From positions 62,001 through 126,000 of the forward strand of contig CAVZRE010000044.1 in assembly GCA_963777595.1 (NCBI GenBank): a stretch of 64,000 nucleotides of DNA, written 5' to 3'. The notes beneath the pieces were generated by a model. That model had not been told where the DNA came from. It searched no databases and saw nothing but the letters and a program-made list of their open reading frames with translations. How positions within the stretch are numbered: position 1 is the first letter of the stretch; the number at the start of each line of letters is the position of its first letter. The stretch comes from CAVVFX01 sp963777595. Its GTDB lineage: Bacteria; Acidobacteriota; Terriglobia; Bryobacterales; Bryobacteraceae. Positions 27,069 to 36,380 of this stretch are shown in pieces. The position numbers were made by a program, and so were the translations under genes.

Positions 27069-29155
27069 GGTTTTGTTCCAGTCGTGGCGGACGTCGCGGG
27101 CGGCTCGGGATTTGGCGGAGCCGGCGCTGGAGCTTTCGCCCAACGATCCATCCACTCGATAAATGTCTTGTACCACAGCATGCTGTTCTGCGGCTTCAGT
27201 ATCCAGTGTCCCTCATCCGGAAAAATCAGCAGTTGCGACGGCACCTTTTGCATCTGCAGCGCCGTGAACAACTGCAGTCCCTGGCCGTACGGCACGCGGA
27301 AATCGAGCTCTCCGTCGATGACCAGCGTCGGAGTCTTGAACTCTTTCGCGAACATGCTGGGCGACCACCGCACATACGTTTCGGGGCTATCCCAAGGCAT
27401 TCCGCCGAACTCCCAAACGGGAAACCACAACTCCTCGGTCTCGCCCGCCTCGCTCCGCAAATCGTAGACCCCCGCGTGCGAGACCAACGCCTTAAAACGA
27501 GTGGTGTGCCCTAGGATCCAATCGATCATGTAGCCCCCATACGAACCTCCCGCGGCCACCATGCGATCGGGATCGACGTACGAAAGCTTGCCCACTTTAT
27601 CGGTCACGGCCATGATGTCTTCATACGGTTTGCCACCCCAGTCATGATTGACCGCGTCAGTGAACGCCTGGCCATATCCGATCGAGCCGCGAAAATTGGG
27701 CATCACCACCACATACCCCGCGGAGGCGAAGACCTGGGGATTCCAGCGGTAGGACCAGCTTTCGCCAAACTCGCCTTGCGGACCACCATGCAGCAGCATC
27801 ATCACGGGATACTTCTTGCCTGGATCGAAACCCGGGGGCTTAACGATAAAGCTCTGGATCTGCACTCCCTCGCCCACGTCAGTAAAAAGCTCTTCGAGTC
27901 CCGTCAGCTGATGGGATGAGAGCACCGCATCGTTAAAGTGCGTCAACGAGACGGGTGCGCCGCCACCGGAACTGCCCCTCACGATTTCCGGCGGAGCAGC
28001 GCCGCTTTGCCGGGTGAAGACAAGCGTTTTGCCATCTGGCGTGAAAGTCATATCGTCTAACGTGCTATTGCCGGACGCCACCACGCGCAAGCCGCCGCCG
28101 GCCACCGGGACCGCTTGAATTCCCTGACGTCCGCGATCCGTCACAGTGAAGAACAAGCGCGAAGAGTCCGGAAACCAGGTGAAGCTGTTCACCGACCGGT
28201 CCAAAGTTTCCGTCAAAGAATTGAGCCTTCCAGTGGCGCGTTCAAGGACCAGCAGACGCACGCGGTCGCTCTCATAGCCGGGACGCGACTGCGAACGGAA
28301 CGCAATATATTTGCTGTCGGGCGAATACTGCGGCGAATTGTCGGACGCGGGATTGGGCGTGATGCGCCGCGGATTCGCGGCATTCTCGCCGGTCATCGCC
28401 ACGACAAAGAGGTCGTTGTTGGTGCTGATGGCCGGGACCTCGTCGGTGTTCATCGTAAAGCACACTTCTTTGCTATCGGGCGAAATCGCGTAATCGTCCG
28501 GACCGCCGAGGGAGAAGGGCGGCACGATATGAGTTCCCGGAGTCAGGTCGATCGCCGTGCCACCCTCCGCGGGAACGGCCAGCAGATGACTGCGAGTGGG
28601 ATCCTGCCACGTGGTCCAGTGCCGGTACAGAAGTTCATTAATCAGCCGCGCCTTCACCTTACTGGCCTTCCGTTCGTCCAACAGCTTCTTATTACAGTCG
28701 TCGTCGGCGCCGCAAGAGGGAAAGACGTCGCTCGTGAAGACCAACATCTTTCCGTCCGGAGAAGGCAGCACGCCGCCCGCACCGGTAGAGAGGAAAGTGA
28801 TCTGCTTGAGTCCCGAGCCGTCGGCCTCCATGCGCCAGATTTGCGGCGCGCCGGACCTGTCGGAGATGAAAAAGATTTTGCCGTCTTTAGACCAGCGCGG
28901 CCGTTCGTTGCTGTCGCCGGCATTGGAGAGGAGCGTAGCCGCTCCGCCCCCGATCGGCACGGTATAGATGTTCTTAGGCTTTTTGTTGCCGTCCAAATTC
29001 ACCGTTTGTACGACGAAAGCGACTGTTTTGCCGTCAGCTGAAATTTGCGGATCGGATATGCGCGCGAGTTGCATCATTGCCGCCGCATCGAAGGGGTCCT
29101 TCTGCGCATCGAGTAGCGCTGCAGTCAGAAGAAGCGTAAGCAGACAAAAACGCAT
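27065..29155 (-). CDS. S9 family serine peptidase (acylaminoacyl/dipeptidyl peptidase type)
   Basis: An exported prolyl-oligopeptidase-family enzyme of 696 residues: signal peptide (about 1-17), beta-propeller with repeated WSKDGKIFF-like and SPDGKMLVF blocks (about 30-430), then an alpha/beta-hydrolase domain. The catalytic triad is S538 (GGSYGGYM), D618 (DGELDFRVP) and H650 (PDEGHWI). It ends with a Pro/Ala-rich tail. Works presumably on peptides in the periplasm. Coupled with the M23 gene downstream by a GTGA overlap. Confidence 0.94.
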   Translation of the reverse strand: MRFCLLTLLLTAALLDAQKDPFDAAAMMQLARISDPQISADGKTVAFVVQTVNLDGNKKPKNIYTVPIGGGAATLLSNAGDSNERPRWSKDGKIFFISDRSGAPQIWRMEADGSGLKQITFLSTGAGGVLPSPDGKMLVFTSDVFPSCGADDDCNKKLLDERKASKVKARLINELLYRHWTTWQDPTRSHLLAVPAEGGTAIDLTPGTHIVPPFSLGGPDDYAISPDSKEVCFTMNTDEVPAISTNNDLFVVAMTGENAANPRRITPNPASDNSPQYSPDSKYIAFRSQSRPGYESDRVRLLVLERATGRLNSLTETLDRSVNSFTWFPDSSRLFFTVTDRGRQGIQAVPVAGGGLRVVASGNSTLDDMTFTPDGKTLVFTRQSGAAPPEIVRGSSGGGAPVSLTHFNDAVLSSHQLTGLEELFTDVGEGVQIQSFIVKPPGFDPGKKYPVMMLLHGGPQGEFGESWSYRWNPQVFASAGYVVVMPNFRGSIGYGQAFTDAVNHDWGGKPYEDIMAVTDKVGKLSYVDPDRMVAAGGSYGGYMIDWILGHTTRFKALVSHAGVYDLRSEAGETEELWFPVWEFGGMPWDSPETYVRWSPSMFAKEFKTPTLVIDGELDFRVPYGQGLQLFTALQMQKVPSQLLIFPDEGHWILKPQNSMLWYKTFIEWMDRWAKAPAPAPPNPEPPATSATTGTKP

Positions 29156-29210
29156 ATACGCGATTATCCCAGAGGTACTGCAACCCCACCGCTCCTCGTA
29201 TGTCGTTGTG

Positions 29211-29230
29211 TGACAGACTTCAGTCCGTCA
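29211..29230. repeat. REP-like palindromic element
   Basis: TGACAGACT-TC-AGTCCGTCA, an inverted repeat with one G-T pair, between divergent genes. It shares the CTTCAGYCYGTCA core with elements near 48040 and 51745. Confidence 0.5.
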
Positions 29231-29318
29231 GCCTTCCGTAACACAGACTTCGCTTCGCGAACCACACCCAGCCGAGCGAAAAATTGCATCGTGCAACGCG
29301 AGCGTCTGCGCACTGTCT

Positions 29319-29324
29319 TATAAT
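29319..29324 (+). promoter_or_regulatory. Consensus -10 box TATAAT next to a start codon
   Basis: A perfect TATAAT six bases before the GTG at 29331 (three before the GTG at 29328). A leaderless transcript is the simplest reading; no Shine-Dalgarno sequence is present. Confidence 0.55.
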
Positions 29325-29330
29325 CGCGTG

Positions 29331-31196
29331 GTGCCATTCGTTCGTCTGCTGATCCTGGCTCTGGTGCCCTGCGCCGGCGCAGCGGTACGCCTCTCGCCCA
29401 GCGTCTCAGTCATCCCCGGCCCGGTAAATGGTGTGCTACTGACCGGCAACGGCAAGACACTGGCGATTTACGGCGACTCCGGCAAGGCCAACCTGCGAGT
29501 CGAAAAAGTTCTCTTCACGCATTTCCGGCGAGACGTGACGTGGGCAGGTCGTGGAATGGTCGAGCGGGGCGCAGATGCCGTTTATCCTGCCGGCGAAGAA
29601 CAGTTATTCACCCGCGTAACGCCCTTTTGGGCCAAATATTCGCAGTTTCACGACTACGCCGATCAAAGCACCCGGATTTCTGCGTCTCCAATTCCCGCGG
29701 GGCGAGCCGTCCGGGGCGGCGATCGAGTGGCCTGGAACGGCTTCGATATTGAAGTGCGCGACACGCCCGGCTATACGCGCGGAGCCGTCTCCTATCTTTT
29801 TATCGCCGACGGCAAGCGCATTGCGTGCGTTGGCGATCTGATTTATGGCGACGGTCAAATCCTTGACCTTTTCAGCCTGCAGGACGCCATCCCCGAGACC
29901 AAAGAAGACGGCTATCACGGCTATGCGTCACGCGCCTCAATGGTGATTACAAGCCTGCGACAGATCGCGCAGTGGAAGCCGGACGTGGTGGTTCCTTCGC
30001 GAGGCCCTGTGATCCGCGATCCCCAAGCCGCGATTCAAAAGTTAATTAATCGCTTGCAGGACGTCTTCACAAGCTACTTCGCAGTTTCCGCGCTGAGGTT
30101 CTATCGCGGCGACGATAAGCTACGCCTCCAGACGCGAAGAATCCTGGGAGACAGGCCGGTCGATTCGTTACCGTCAGCGGAGACCGCCGACCCGCCATCA
30201 TGGATTCGCGTGCTTGGAAACACGCGCGTCATCGTGTCGAGTTCCGGCAACGCGCTCGTGGTGGATTGCGGCAATCGCCGCCTGCTCGACGGCATCAAGC
30301 AACTCCAGCGCGAGGGCGTCTTCAAGACGGTCGAAGGCATCTGGGTCACTCACTATCATGACGATCATACGAACTTCGTTCAGACGGCGGCGGAGGAACT
30401 GAACGCGCCGGTATTCTCCACGCCGGAGTTGCAGGACATTCTGCAACATCCCATGGCCTATAAGATGCCCTGCCTGACGCCTAATCCAATCCATCAGGTG
30501 ACCGTTGTCCCGGACGGCACGTCGCGGCGCTGGCACGAATTTGAATTCCTTTATTCCTACTTTCCGGGTCAGACCCTTTATCATGACGGCTTGTTGGTTA
30601 AGAAGGACGGCGGTGCGAGCGTGTTCTTCATCGGAGACTCGTTTACCCCCAGCGGAATCGACGACTACTGCGCTTTGAACCGGAATCTGGTCGAGCCCGA
30701 GCAGGGCTACGAATACTGTCTGAAGTATGTGAAGCGATTAAGTCCGGACTGGCTGATCAATGAGCACGTGAATCCCGCGTTTCACTTTTCCGGCGCGCAG
30801 ATCGACACCATGCTCACGAATCTGCGGAAAAGACGCTCGCAGTTGGCTGCTCTTTTTCCGTGGGATGATCCAAATTTCGGCATCGATGAAGAGTGGTCGC
30901 GTTTTTACCCTTACCGGAGCGAAGCGAAGAGCGGAGACCGGATCGAGTTGAAAGTCATCGTGCTGAATCATTCGCCGGTGCAGCGCGAGTTTGTCGTCAA
31001 ACCGCACTTGCCCGCCGGTTGGAGCGGCGCGTGGGGTCCGCTTAAGATCTCAGTAGCGCCGCGGAGCACGGGGACAGTTTTCATCCCAGTCATGGTAGGC
31101 GCCAATACTAACGGGCCCGCCGTCATCACCGCCGATATCGCATTCGGCCGCTGGGAACTGCGGGAATGGATGGAAGCGCTCGTCGATGTAAAATAA
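29331..31196 (+). CDS. Exported tandem metallo-beta-lactamase-fold protein
   Basis: A 621-residue protein with a signal peptide (about 1-18) and two metallo-beta-lactamase-like domains. The first (about 20-250) has lost the metal motif, showing FTHFRRD where HxHxDH is expected. The second (about 280-510) keeps it as THYHDDHTNF, plus later ligands in FFIGDSF and NEHVNPAF. The C-terminal 100 residues form a beta-sandwich (FVVKPHLPAGWSG, then RSTGTVFIPVMV) like NEW3-type domains. The reaction is unknown. Two adjacent GTG codons are possible starts; 29331 fits the -10 box better. Transcribed away from the S9 peptidase gene. Confidence 0.8.
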   Translation: MPFVRLLILALVPCAGAAVRLSPSVSVIPGPVNGVLLTGNGKTLAIYGDSGKANLRVEKVLFTHFRRDVTWAGRGMVERGADAVYPAGEEQLFTRVTPFWAKYSQFHDYADQSTRISASPIPAGRAVRGGDRVAWNGFDIEVRDTPGYTRGAVSYLFIADGKRIACVGDLIYGDGQILDLFSLQDAIPETKEDGYHGYASRASMVITSLRQIAQWKPDVVVPSRGPVIRDPQAAIQKLINRLQDVFTSYFAVSALRFYRGDDKLRLQTRRILGDRPVDSLPSAETADPPSWIRVLGNTRVIVSSSGNALVVDCGNRRLLDGIKQLQREGVFKTVEGIWVTHYHDDHTNFVQTAAEELNAPVFSTPELQDILQHPMAYKMPCLTPNPIHQVTVVPDGTSRRWHEFEFLYSYFPGQTLYHDGLLVKKDGGASVFFIGDSFTPSGIDDYCALNRNLVEPEQGYEYCLKYVKRLSPDWLINEHVNPAFHFSGAQIDTMLTNLRKRRSQLAALFPWDDPNFGIDEEWSRFYPYRSEAKSGDRIELKVIVLNHSPVQREFVVKPHLPAGWSGAWGPLKISVAPRSTGTVFIPVMVGANTNGPAVITADIAFGRWELREWMEALVDVK

Positions 31197-31257
31197 CTCG
31201 CCTCGAAAAAGCAGGCGCCCAAAAAACTTTGACCGTGATGAAAGAAGGAACTCCAGC

Positions 31258-32049
31258 TTAGGCCAGGACAACTTCGACGCCCAGTTTGCGCAAGCCGTCC
31301 ACATACTCTGGAGGAACACGGTCGTCGGTGATCACTCGCTTGATCATCGCCAGTTCACCGATTACCGACAGACTGCGGCGTCCGAATTTGCTCGCGTCGG
31401 CGACCACGGTTACTTCGCGCGCCGCTTTCATCATCAGGGTATTTAACTGGGCCTCCAGGATATCGGGAGTCGTGAGACCGATCTCCAGATCCAGGCCATC
31501 CGCGGCCAGAAAGAGATGGTCGGCATGCAGGTCACGCACCATCTGCTCGGCTTGCGGTCCGACGAATGAACTTGAAACCTGCCGCATGATTCCGCCGATC
31601 ATAATCAGCGCAATATTAGGGGCGTCGGTCAATTCCACTGCGATGTTCAAAGCGTGAGTGATTACAGTCAGCGCCATCGGCTTGGTACGCCGGAGGTTCG
31701 CCGCAACCTCGGCGCAGGTGGTTCCGGAATCGAGAATCACGGTTTGATGATTCTGGACCAGTTGTGTTGCCGCCCTCGCGATCCGAATTTTCTCGGCATG
31801 ATAGAGGCTCTTCTTCACCTTGAGCGGATAGTCCTGTACTGGATTCAGAGGGCGCACCGCGCCCCCGTGAGAACGAACCAGCGATCCGGTGGTAGAGAGA
31901 ACGTCCAGATCGCCGCGCGCCGTTACCGCCGAAACACCGAACTGGCGGGTCAATTCCTCAACGGTGACGCGTCCCTGTTTTTCCAGCAGATCGAGGACTG
32001 CCCTGCGCCGTTCTTCAGTCAACAGACGCTTGGGTTTTACTATCGGCAT
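31258..32049 (-). CDS. DeoR-family transcriptional regulator
   Basis: A 263-residue repressor with N-terminal winged helix (RRAVLDLLEKQGRVTVEELT, then FGVSAVTARGDLDVL) and a DeoRC effector domain (DSGTTCAEVAANLR, FLAADGLDLEIGLTTPD). DeoR proteins typically sense sugar phosphates. It is divergent from the sugar kinase/phosphofructokinase operon, its likely target, with an inverted repeat between them. Confidence 0.93.
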   Translation of the reverse strand: MPIVKPKRLLTEERRRAVLDLLEKQGRVTVEELTRQFGVSAVTARGDLDVLSTTGSLVRSHGGAVRPLNPVQDYPLKVKKSLYHAEKIRIARAATQLVQNHQTVILDSGTTCAEVAANLRRTKPMALTVITHALNIAVELTDAPNIALIMIGGIMRQVSSSFVGPQAEQMVRDLHADHLFLAADGLDLEIGLTTPDILEAQLNTLMMKAAREVTVVADASKFGRRSLSVIGELAMIKRVITDDRVPPEYVDGLRKLGVEVVLA

Positions 32050-32477
32050 GCAGTTATCAGTTGTTGGCGTTCAGTTGTCAATTCTCACTCACCCGAGCTC
32101 AGCGTTCCGCCGGCGGCTGAACACCGATTGCTGAGAACTGTCTCAGGATAGCAAAATGTAAGACCGCGATTTACATTGACTCTTTCATATGCTTACGATA
32201 TCCTTCCAAAAAGAAGGCCGGTAAAACCGGCATATCGTCTCGTGCCCATGTCGAATCTTTCCGCTTCCAACATCGCGCCGGTCCTTGCGCATGGCTAGCG
32301 ATTTGTCGCAACCTCAACGCTGGCCCGTGGCGCGGCTCAGAGATTTCATTTTCTACACCCTGTGCACCGGTTCTCGGCTGGGCGGCCCGCGCATCGTCTT
32401 TGCGCAATTGTTGGCGTATCATCTTAGCTTGCGCATGGATGGCGTTATCAACCGCGTCGTCCAGGGAGTTCGCATGT
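32050..32477. other. Regulatory region between DeoR and the sugar kinase operon
   Basis: No coding sequence is convincing in these 428 bases. It holds the AATGTAA-N9-TTACATT operator candidate (32155-32177) and a short palindrome GCCGGTAAAACCGGC (32217-32231). Confidence 0.5.
32155..32177. promoter_or_regulatory. Inverted repeat AATGTAA-N9-TTACATT, candidate DeoR operator
   Basis: Perfect 7-bp arms at 32155-32161 and 32171-32177. It lies 106 bases upstream of the DeoR-family gene and 300 upstream of the kinase operon, a place suited to control both. Confidence 0.5.
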
Positions 32478-33365
32478 ATGACTGATCTCGATTGCATAGT
32501 GGCAGGCGAAGCCAACGTCGACCTGCTCATCGATGGCATTGCGCAGTTGGAGTTCGACAAAGAGAAACTCGCGAGCGGCTGCGGACTGACTCTCGGCGGA
32601 TCGAGTGCTATCACTGCGTTCAATTTGTCGCGGTTGGGCGCGCGCGTCGGTTTTGTCGGTGTCGTCGGGAGGGATCTGTTTGGACAGTTCGTCGAAGACC
32701 GTCTGCACTCAGCGAGCATCGATCTGAAGGGGCTGCGGCGTGATCGCGCGGGCAAAACCGGCATTACCGTCTGGGCACAGCATGGGAAGAGGCGAGCCGG
32801 CATGACTTATCTTGGAACGATCGGCGCGCTGCGCCCGGCGGACGTGAAGGACATATTTTTGAAGAGGGCGCGACACCTCCACGTAGGCGCTTACTTTCTG
32901 CTGGAGGGATTTCACGCCGGGGCCGCGCGAGTCTTTCAGCGAGCCCGGCGCCTCGGGATGACGACGTCGCTCGACTGCAACTTTGATCCCGCGGAAAAAT
33001 GGGATTCCGGTCTTCGCGAGGTCTTGAAACACGTGGATGTTTTTCTGCCCAATGAGACGGAAGCCTTGCGGCTTACCGGGGCTACGTCGGTAAAGGCCGC
33101 GGCAGTGGACCTCTCGAAGCTGGCGCGTACCGTCGTGGTGAAAATGGGCGCTCGCGGGGCCCTGGTTATAAACGGGTCCGACACCTTCCGCGTGCCCGCG
33201 GTAAAAGCTCGTGTTGTCGATGCGACCGGCGCGGGAGATAGTTTCAACGCCGGATTTCTGGCTCGCTTCTTGCGAGGCGCGTCGCTGGGTGACTGCGTCA
33301 AGGCCGGCGCGATTGCGGGCGCGCGATCTGTCGGCTTCGTGGGAGGCACTGCCGCATTCGAATGA
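32478..33365 (+). CDS. PfkB-family carbohydrate kinase
   Basis: Ribokinase-fold sugar kinase of 295 residues. The N-terminal PfkB motif (GGSSAITAFNLSRLGARVGF) and the C-terminal signature with catalytic Asp (DATGAGDSFNAGFL) are intact. Which sugar or sugar phosphate it phosphorylates is not evident. The ATG at 32478 follows GGGAG; the longer frame from 32400 lacks a ribosome site. Its TGA overlaps the ATG of the next gene (ATGA). Confidence 0.9.
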   Translation: MTDLDCIVAGEANVDLLIDGIAQLEFDKEKLASGCGLTLGGSSAITAFNLSRLGARVGFVGVVGRDLFGQFVEDRLHSASIDLKGLRRDRAGKTGITVWAQHGKRRAGMTYLGTIGALRPADVKDIFLKRARHLHVGAYFLLEGFHAGAARVFQRARRLGMTTSLDCNFDPAEKWDSGLREVLKHVDVFLPNETEALRLTGATSVKAAAVDLSKLARTVVVKMGARGALVINGSDTFRVPAVKARVVDATGAGDSFNAGFLARFLRGASLGDCVKAGAIAGARSVGFVGGTAAFE

Positions 33366-34543
33366 AGTTGATTGGCGCCATTGCACACGGAGGTGGTCCC
33401 ACGGCTGTCCTTAATGCGAGCCTGGCGGGAGTCTGCGAAGCATGGAATCAACTCCTCGCGGACGACAGCTTGTGGGCTGCGAGGTTTGGCGTCCAAGGAA
33501 TCCTGAATGACGATTTCGTAGATCTCTCCAAGGTTTCCTTGGCACGGATGAACGCGTCGGCTGAAGCCTCGGGTTCGGTAATCGGATCCAGCCGTAAGGC
33601 GCTCACCGACCAGGATTACGATACCATCCTCCAAGTCTTTCGGAAGCGCGATATTCGCTGCTTCTTCTACACCGGAGGGAACGGCTCGATGGAAACCGCA
33701 CTCCGCTTGTCGCGCGCCGCGCGGGAACGCAGATATGAGCTTCAGGTGCTCGGGATCCCCAAAACCATCGACAACGATCTGGCGGTCACCGATCACTCTC
33801 CTGGATATCCGTCGGCTGCGCGTTTTTTCATTCACGCCGCTCGCGACATCGGGCTCGATAATCGAGCGCTGCCATCTCCTATCTGTATTCTGGAAGTGCT
33901 GGGCCGCAATACGGGCTGGATCGCGGCGGCCACGGCCCTGGCTCGTTTTCATCAGGATGACGCGCCCCACCTGATCTACTTCCCCGAGCGCAGGCTGAGC
34001 CTCGACCGGATTGCCGCGGACGTCGAGCATGTCTACCGGCGGATTGGGCGCGCCGTGATCGCAGTGTGTGAAGGCCAGCTCGACGATAAGGGACAGCCGT
34101 TCGGCGCGGATGTCGATCGCATGGACTCCACGGTGCATCGACTCGCTTCCAATCTGGGCCATACGCTCGCGCTGGAGCTGACGCGGAAGTTGGGCATTCG
34201 CGCGCGCGCGGAAAAACCTGGGCTCTTAGGGCGATCGTGCGCACCCCTCGCCTCGCGGGTCGACCGTGAGGAAGCGCGCAACTGCGGACATGCTGCGGTA
34301 AAGGCCGCGGTTGCCGGTGTGACTAACCAGATGATCATTTTGCAACGCGCGCAGGCCGGAGCTTATGAATGCCACCTCGGCCTGACGGACTTCGAGAATG
34401 TCGCGCGAATCGAACGGTCGCTTCCCGACAAGTGGATCTCCGCCGAATCCAATGATGTTGCTGGGGATTTCCAGAATTTTTTGGCTCCCCTGGTGGATGA
34501 GACGGCTGTTTTTCCGGAGACATTCAGCCAGCGGCAGGACTGA
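33362..34543 (+). CDS. PfkA-type 6-phosphofructokinase with mixed ATP/PPi signature
   Basis: Phosphorylates fructose 6-phosphate (or a related sugar phosphate) at the next step after its neighbour. The motif GIPKTIDNDL (131-140, catalytic D137) has Lys where ATP enzymes have Gly, as in PPi-dependent enzymes. The nucleotide loop YTGGNGSM (103-110) keeps Gly, as in ATP enzymes, but has Asn in place of the Mg-binding Asp. The phosphate donor thus cannot be told. Length (393) fits the long bacterial group. Co-translated with the PfkB gene by ATGA overlap; glycolytic or sugar-catabolic operon under DeoR. Confidence 0.88.
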   Translation: MKLIGAIAHGGGPTAVLNASLAGVCEAWNQLLADDSLWAARFGVQGILNDDFVDLSKVSLARMNASAEASGSVIGSSRKALTDQDYDTILQVFRKRDIRCFFYTGGNGSMETALRLSRAARERRYELQVLGIPKTIDNDLAVTDHSPGYPSAARFFIHAARDIGLDNRALPSPICILEVLGRNTGWIAAATALARFHQDDAPHLIYFPERRLSLDRIAADVEHVYRRIGRAVIAVCEGQLDDKGQPFGADVDRMDSTVHRLASNLGHTLALELTRKLGIRARAEKPGLLGRSCAPLASRVDREEARNCGHAAVKAAVAGVTNQMIILQRAQAGAYECHLGLTDFENVARIERSLPDKWISAESNDVAGDFQNFLAPLVDETAVFPETFSQRQD

Positions 34544-34556
34544 ATGCGGAGCGTTG

Positions 34557-35672
34557 CTACACGCGACGCTTTTCCAGGTTCGGGAGGAACGCGGTCAGCA
34601 TCCCAATCGCCGGGAGATAAGCGCAGACCCGATAGACGAAGGTGATACTGGTTGCGTCCGCGAGGCGGCCTAACGCGGCCGCTCCTAAACCAGCCATACC
34701 GAACGCGAGGCCGAAGAACAACCCAGAAATCATGCCGACGCGTCCCGGAACCAGTTCCTGCGCGTACACCAGAATTGCCGAGAATGCCGATGCCAGAATC
34801 AGTCCAATGACGACACTGAGCACTCCGGTCCAGAACAGATTGGCGTGCGGCAATGCCAGGGTGAACGGGAGCACGCCCAGGATGGAGACCCAGATGACGT
34901 ACTTGCGTCCGAAGCGGTCGCCGATGGGGCCTCCGATAATGGTGCCCGCGGCCACTGCGCCGAGAAAGAGAAACAGGTAAATCTGCGCCGTCTGGACCGG
35001 TAATTGAAAACGGCTGATCAGATAGAAAGTGTAGTAGCTCACGATGCTCGCCAGGTAGAAATACTTCGAGAAGATCAGCGCTCCCAGAATGATCAATGAC
35101 CGGATGACCCTCACCTGTGAGAACGAACCGGCAACCTCCCGGTGCCCGGGACGAAGTTTGATCTGGTGTTCTCTCGTTTTTTGATACCACACGCTGACGC
35201 GCGAGAGAATTACAATTCCCAACAAAGCGATCAGCGAAAACAGAGCCACGCTTCCCTGCCCTCTCGGCAGCACGACGAAGGCTGCGAGCAAAGGACCCAC
35301 GGACGTCCCGGCATTTCCGCCGACCTGAAATAGAGATTGCGCAAGCCCGTGCTGACCACCCGACGCCATGCGCGCGACTCTCGAGGACTCCGGATGAAAG
35401 ACCGCCGAACCGATTCCCATCAGTGCCGCAGCCGCCAAGATCAGGTGAAAATGAAAGGCCGCCGAAAGCGCCAGCAGACCGCACAGTGTGAAACCCATCC
35501 CGATGGGAAGGGAATAAGGCTGCGGGCGCTTGTCGGTATAGTAGCCGATCAAAGGCTGCAGGAGCGATGCCGTCATTTGATAAGTGAGGGTAATCAATCC
35601 TACCTGGGTGAAGTCGAGATGATAAGACGCCTTCAGGATGGGATAGATTGCCGGCAATAACGACTGCATCAT
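34557..35672 (-). CDS. MFS exporter, fosmidomycin-resistance (Fsr) type; N-terminus lost to a frame break
   Basis: Open frame of 371 residues, with Fsr-type motifs (GSAVFHPESSRVARMASGG, then AQSLFQVGGNAG). Homology to Fsr continues upstream in the same frame, with TAFAVLGAISFCHCLND between 35673 and about 35740, but no start codon is in frame. An ATG at 35784 overlaps the preceding stop as ATGA and reads MITRVK; removing one base at about 35766 joins it to the family sequence. The true gene is therefore probably 34557-35784, about 408 residues, and co-translated with the upstream hypothetical genes. Cargo unknown. Confidence 0.85.
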   Translation of the reverse strand: MMQSLLPAIYPILKASYHLDFTQVGLITLTYQMTASLLQPLIGYYTDKRPQPYSLPIGMGFTLCGLLALSAAFHFHLILAAAALMGIGSAVFHPESSRVARMASGGQHGLAQSLFQVGGNAGTSVGPLLAAFVVLPRGQGSVALFSLIALLGIVILSRVSVWYQKTREHQIKLRPGHREVAGSFSQVRVIRSLIILGALIFSKYFYLASIVSYYTFYLISRFQLPVQTAQIYLFLFLGAVAAGTIIGGPIGDRFGRKYVIWVSILGVLPFTLALPHANLFWTGVLSVVIGLILASAFSAILVYAQELVPGRVGMISGLFFGLAFGMAGLGAAALGRLADATSITFVYRVCAYLPAIGMLTAFLPNLEKRRV

Positions 35673-35780
35673 GTCGTTCAGGCAATGGCAGAAACTGATC
35701 GCCCCCAGTACAGCAAATGCAGTACGTTCGGTTTTTTGGGTAAGAGTAGCTATCCCGTTAGTGTACTTTGACTCGAGTAA

Positions 35781-36380
35781 TCATTTGACAGGCGCGATGG
35801 TGTGAGACTGTCCCTTCGTCAGGGCCTCGCGGTCCAACCTCGCCTTGGCCAGGTCATCTGTCAGCTTGCGGGTGATCTTTTCCGCTACGTCCGCCATTGA
35901 GCCTTTGAACTTGCTGCCCTGGCTCTCCTGAGTCGTGGACCAGATCACGTCGCCGTCTTTGTTGACAAGACGGATGGCCGCCGCGGCCTCATGTCTGCGC
36001 TCGACGCTGTGACTCGATTCATTCTCTCCGATGCCGCCGCCAATCGATTTGTTGTAGCTCCCTGCTTTATAGCCGGAACTCCCCTCGCCCGCCGACACGT
36101 GAGCGTTCACGCCGTCGCTCGACGAGTGCTGTTCGCTGAAAACCAAATCCTCGGACGAGCCGCGCAGGAATGTGTCGGCTCGGCCTTCATTTTCCGTGAT
36201 GATGAAGAGATGGCTCTGCTGCAGGGCGCTAATGATCATGTCGCGCATCTCTTGCGCCGTAGGATCTCCGTCGAGTTTATCGACGTACAGCCGTTTAATC
36301 CCAAGAAGCTGGTCGCTCTCGCCGGGCTCAATCGCCGCGAGAAGGGGAATAAACGCGAGGCAAACGAATACCGCTTTCAT
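35781..36380 (-). CDS. Exported hypothetical protein
   Basis: A 199-residue protein with a signal peptide (MKAVFVCLAFIPLLAAI). The first half has an alpha/beta pattern (KRLYVDKLDGDPTAQEMRD, LFIITENEGRADTFLRGS) reminiscent of CsgG/LpoB-like periplasmic proteins; the middle is a Gly/Ser-rich loop. No catalytic motif. ATGA overlaps join it to the gene upstream (36377) and to the MFS gene downstream (35784), making a three-gene unit. Confidence 0.72.
   Translation of the reverse strand: MKAVFVCLAFIPLLAAIEPGESDQLLGIKRLYVDKLDGDPTAQEMRDMIISALQQSHLFIITENEGRADTFLRGSSEDLVFSEQHSSSDGVNAHVSAGEGSSGYKAGSYNKSIGGGIGENESSHSVERRHEAAAAIRLVNKDGDVIWSTTQESQGSKFKGSMADVAEKITRKLTDDLAKARLDREALTKGQSHTIAPVK

Noticed and set aside
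31199..31217. Hairpin CGCCT-N9-AGGCG between convergent MBL and DeoR genes
   Set aside because: Five base pairs with a nine-base loop and no T tract behind it in either direction.
32171..32803. Minus-strand open frame opposite the PfkB gene start
   Set aside because: Most of it is the reverse complement of real coding sequence; the remaining part has no ribosome site and no family resemblance.
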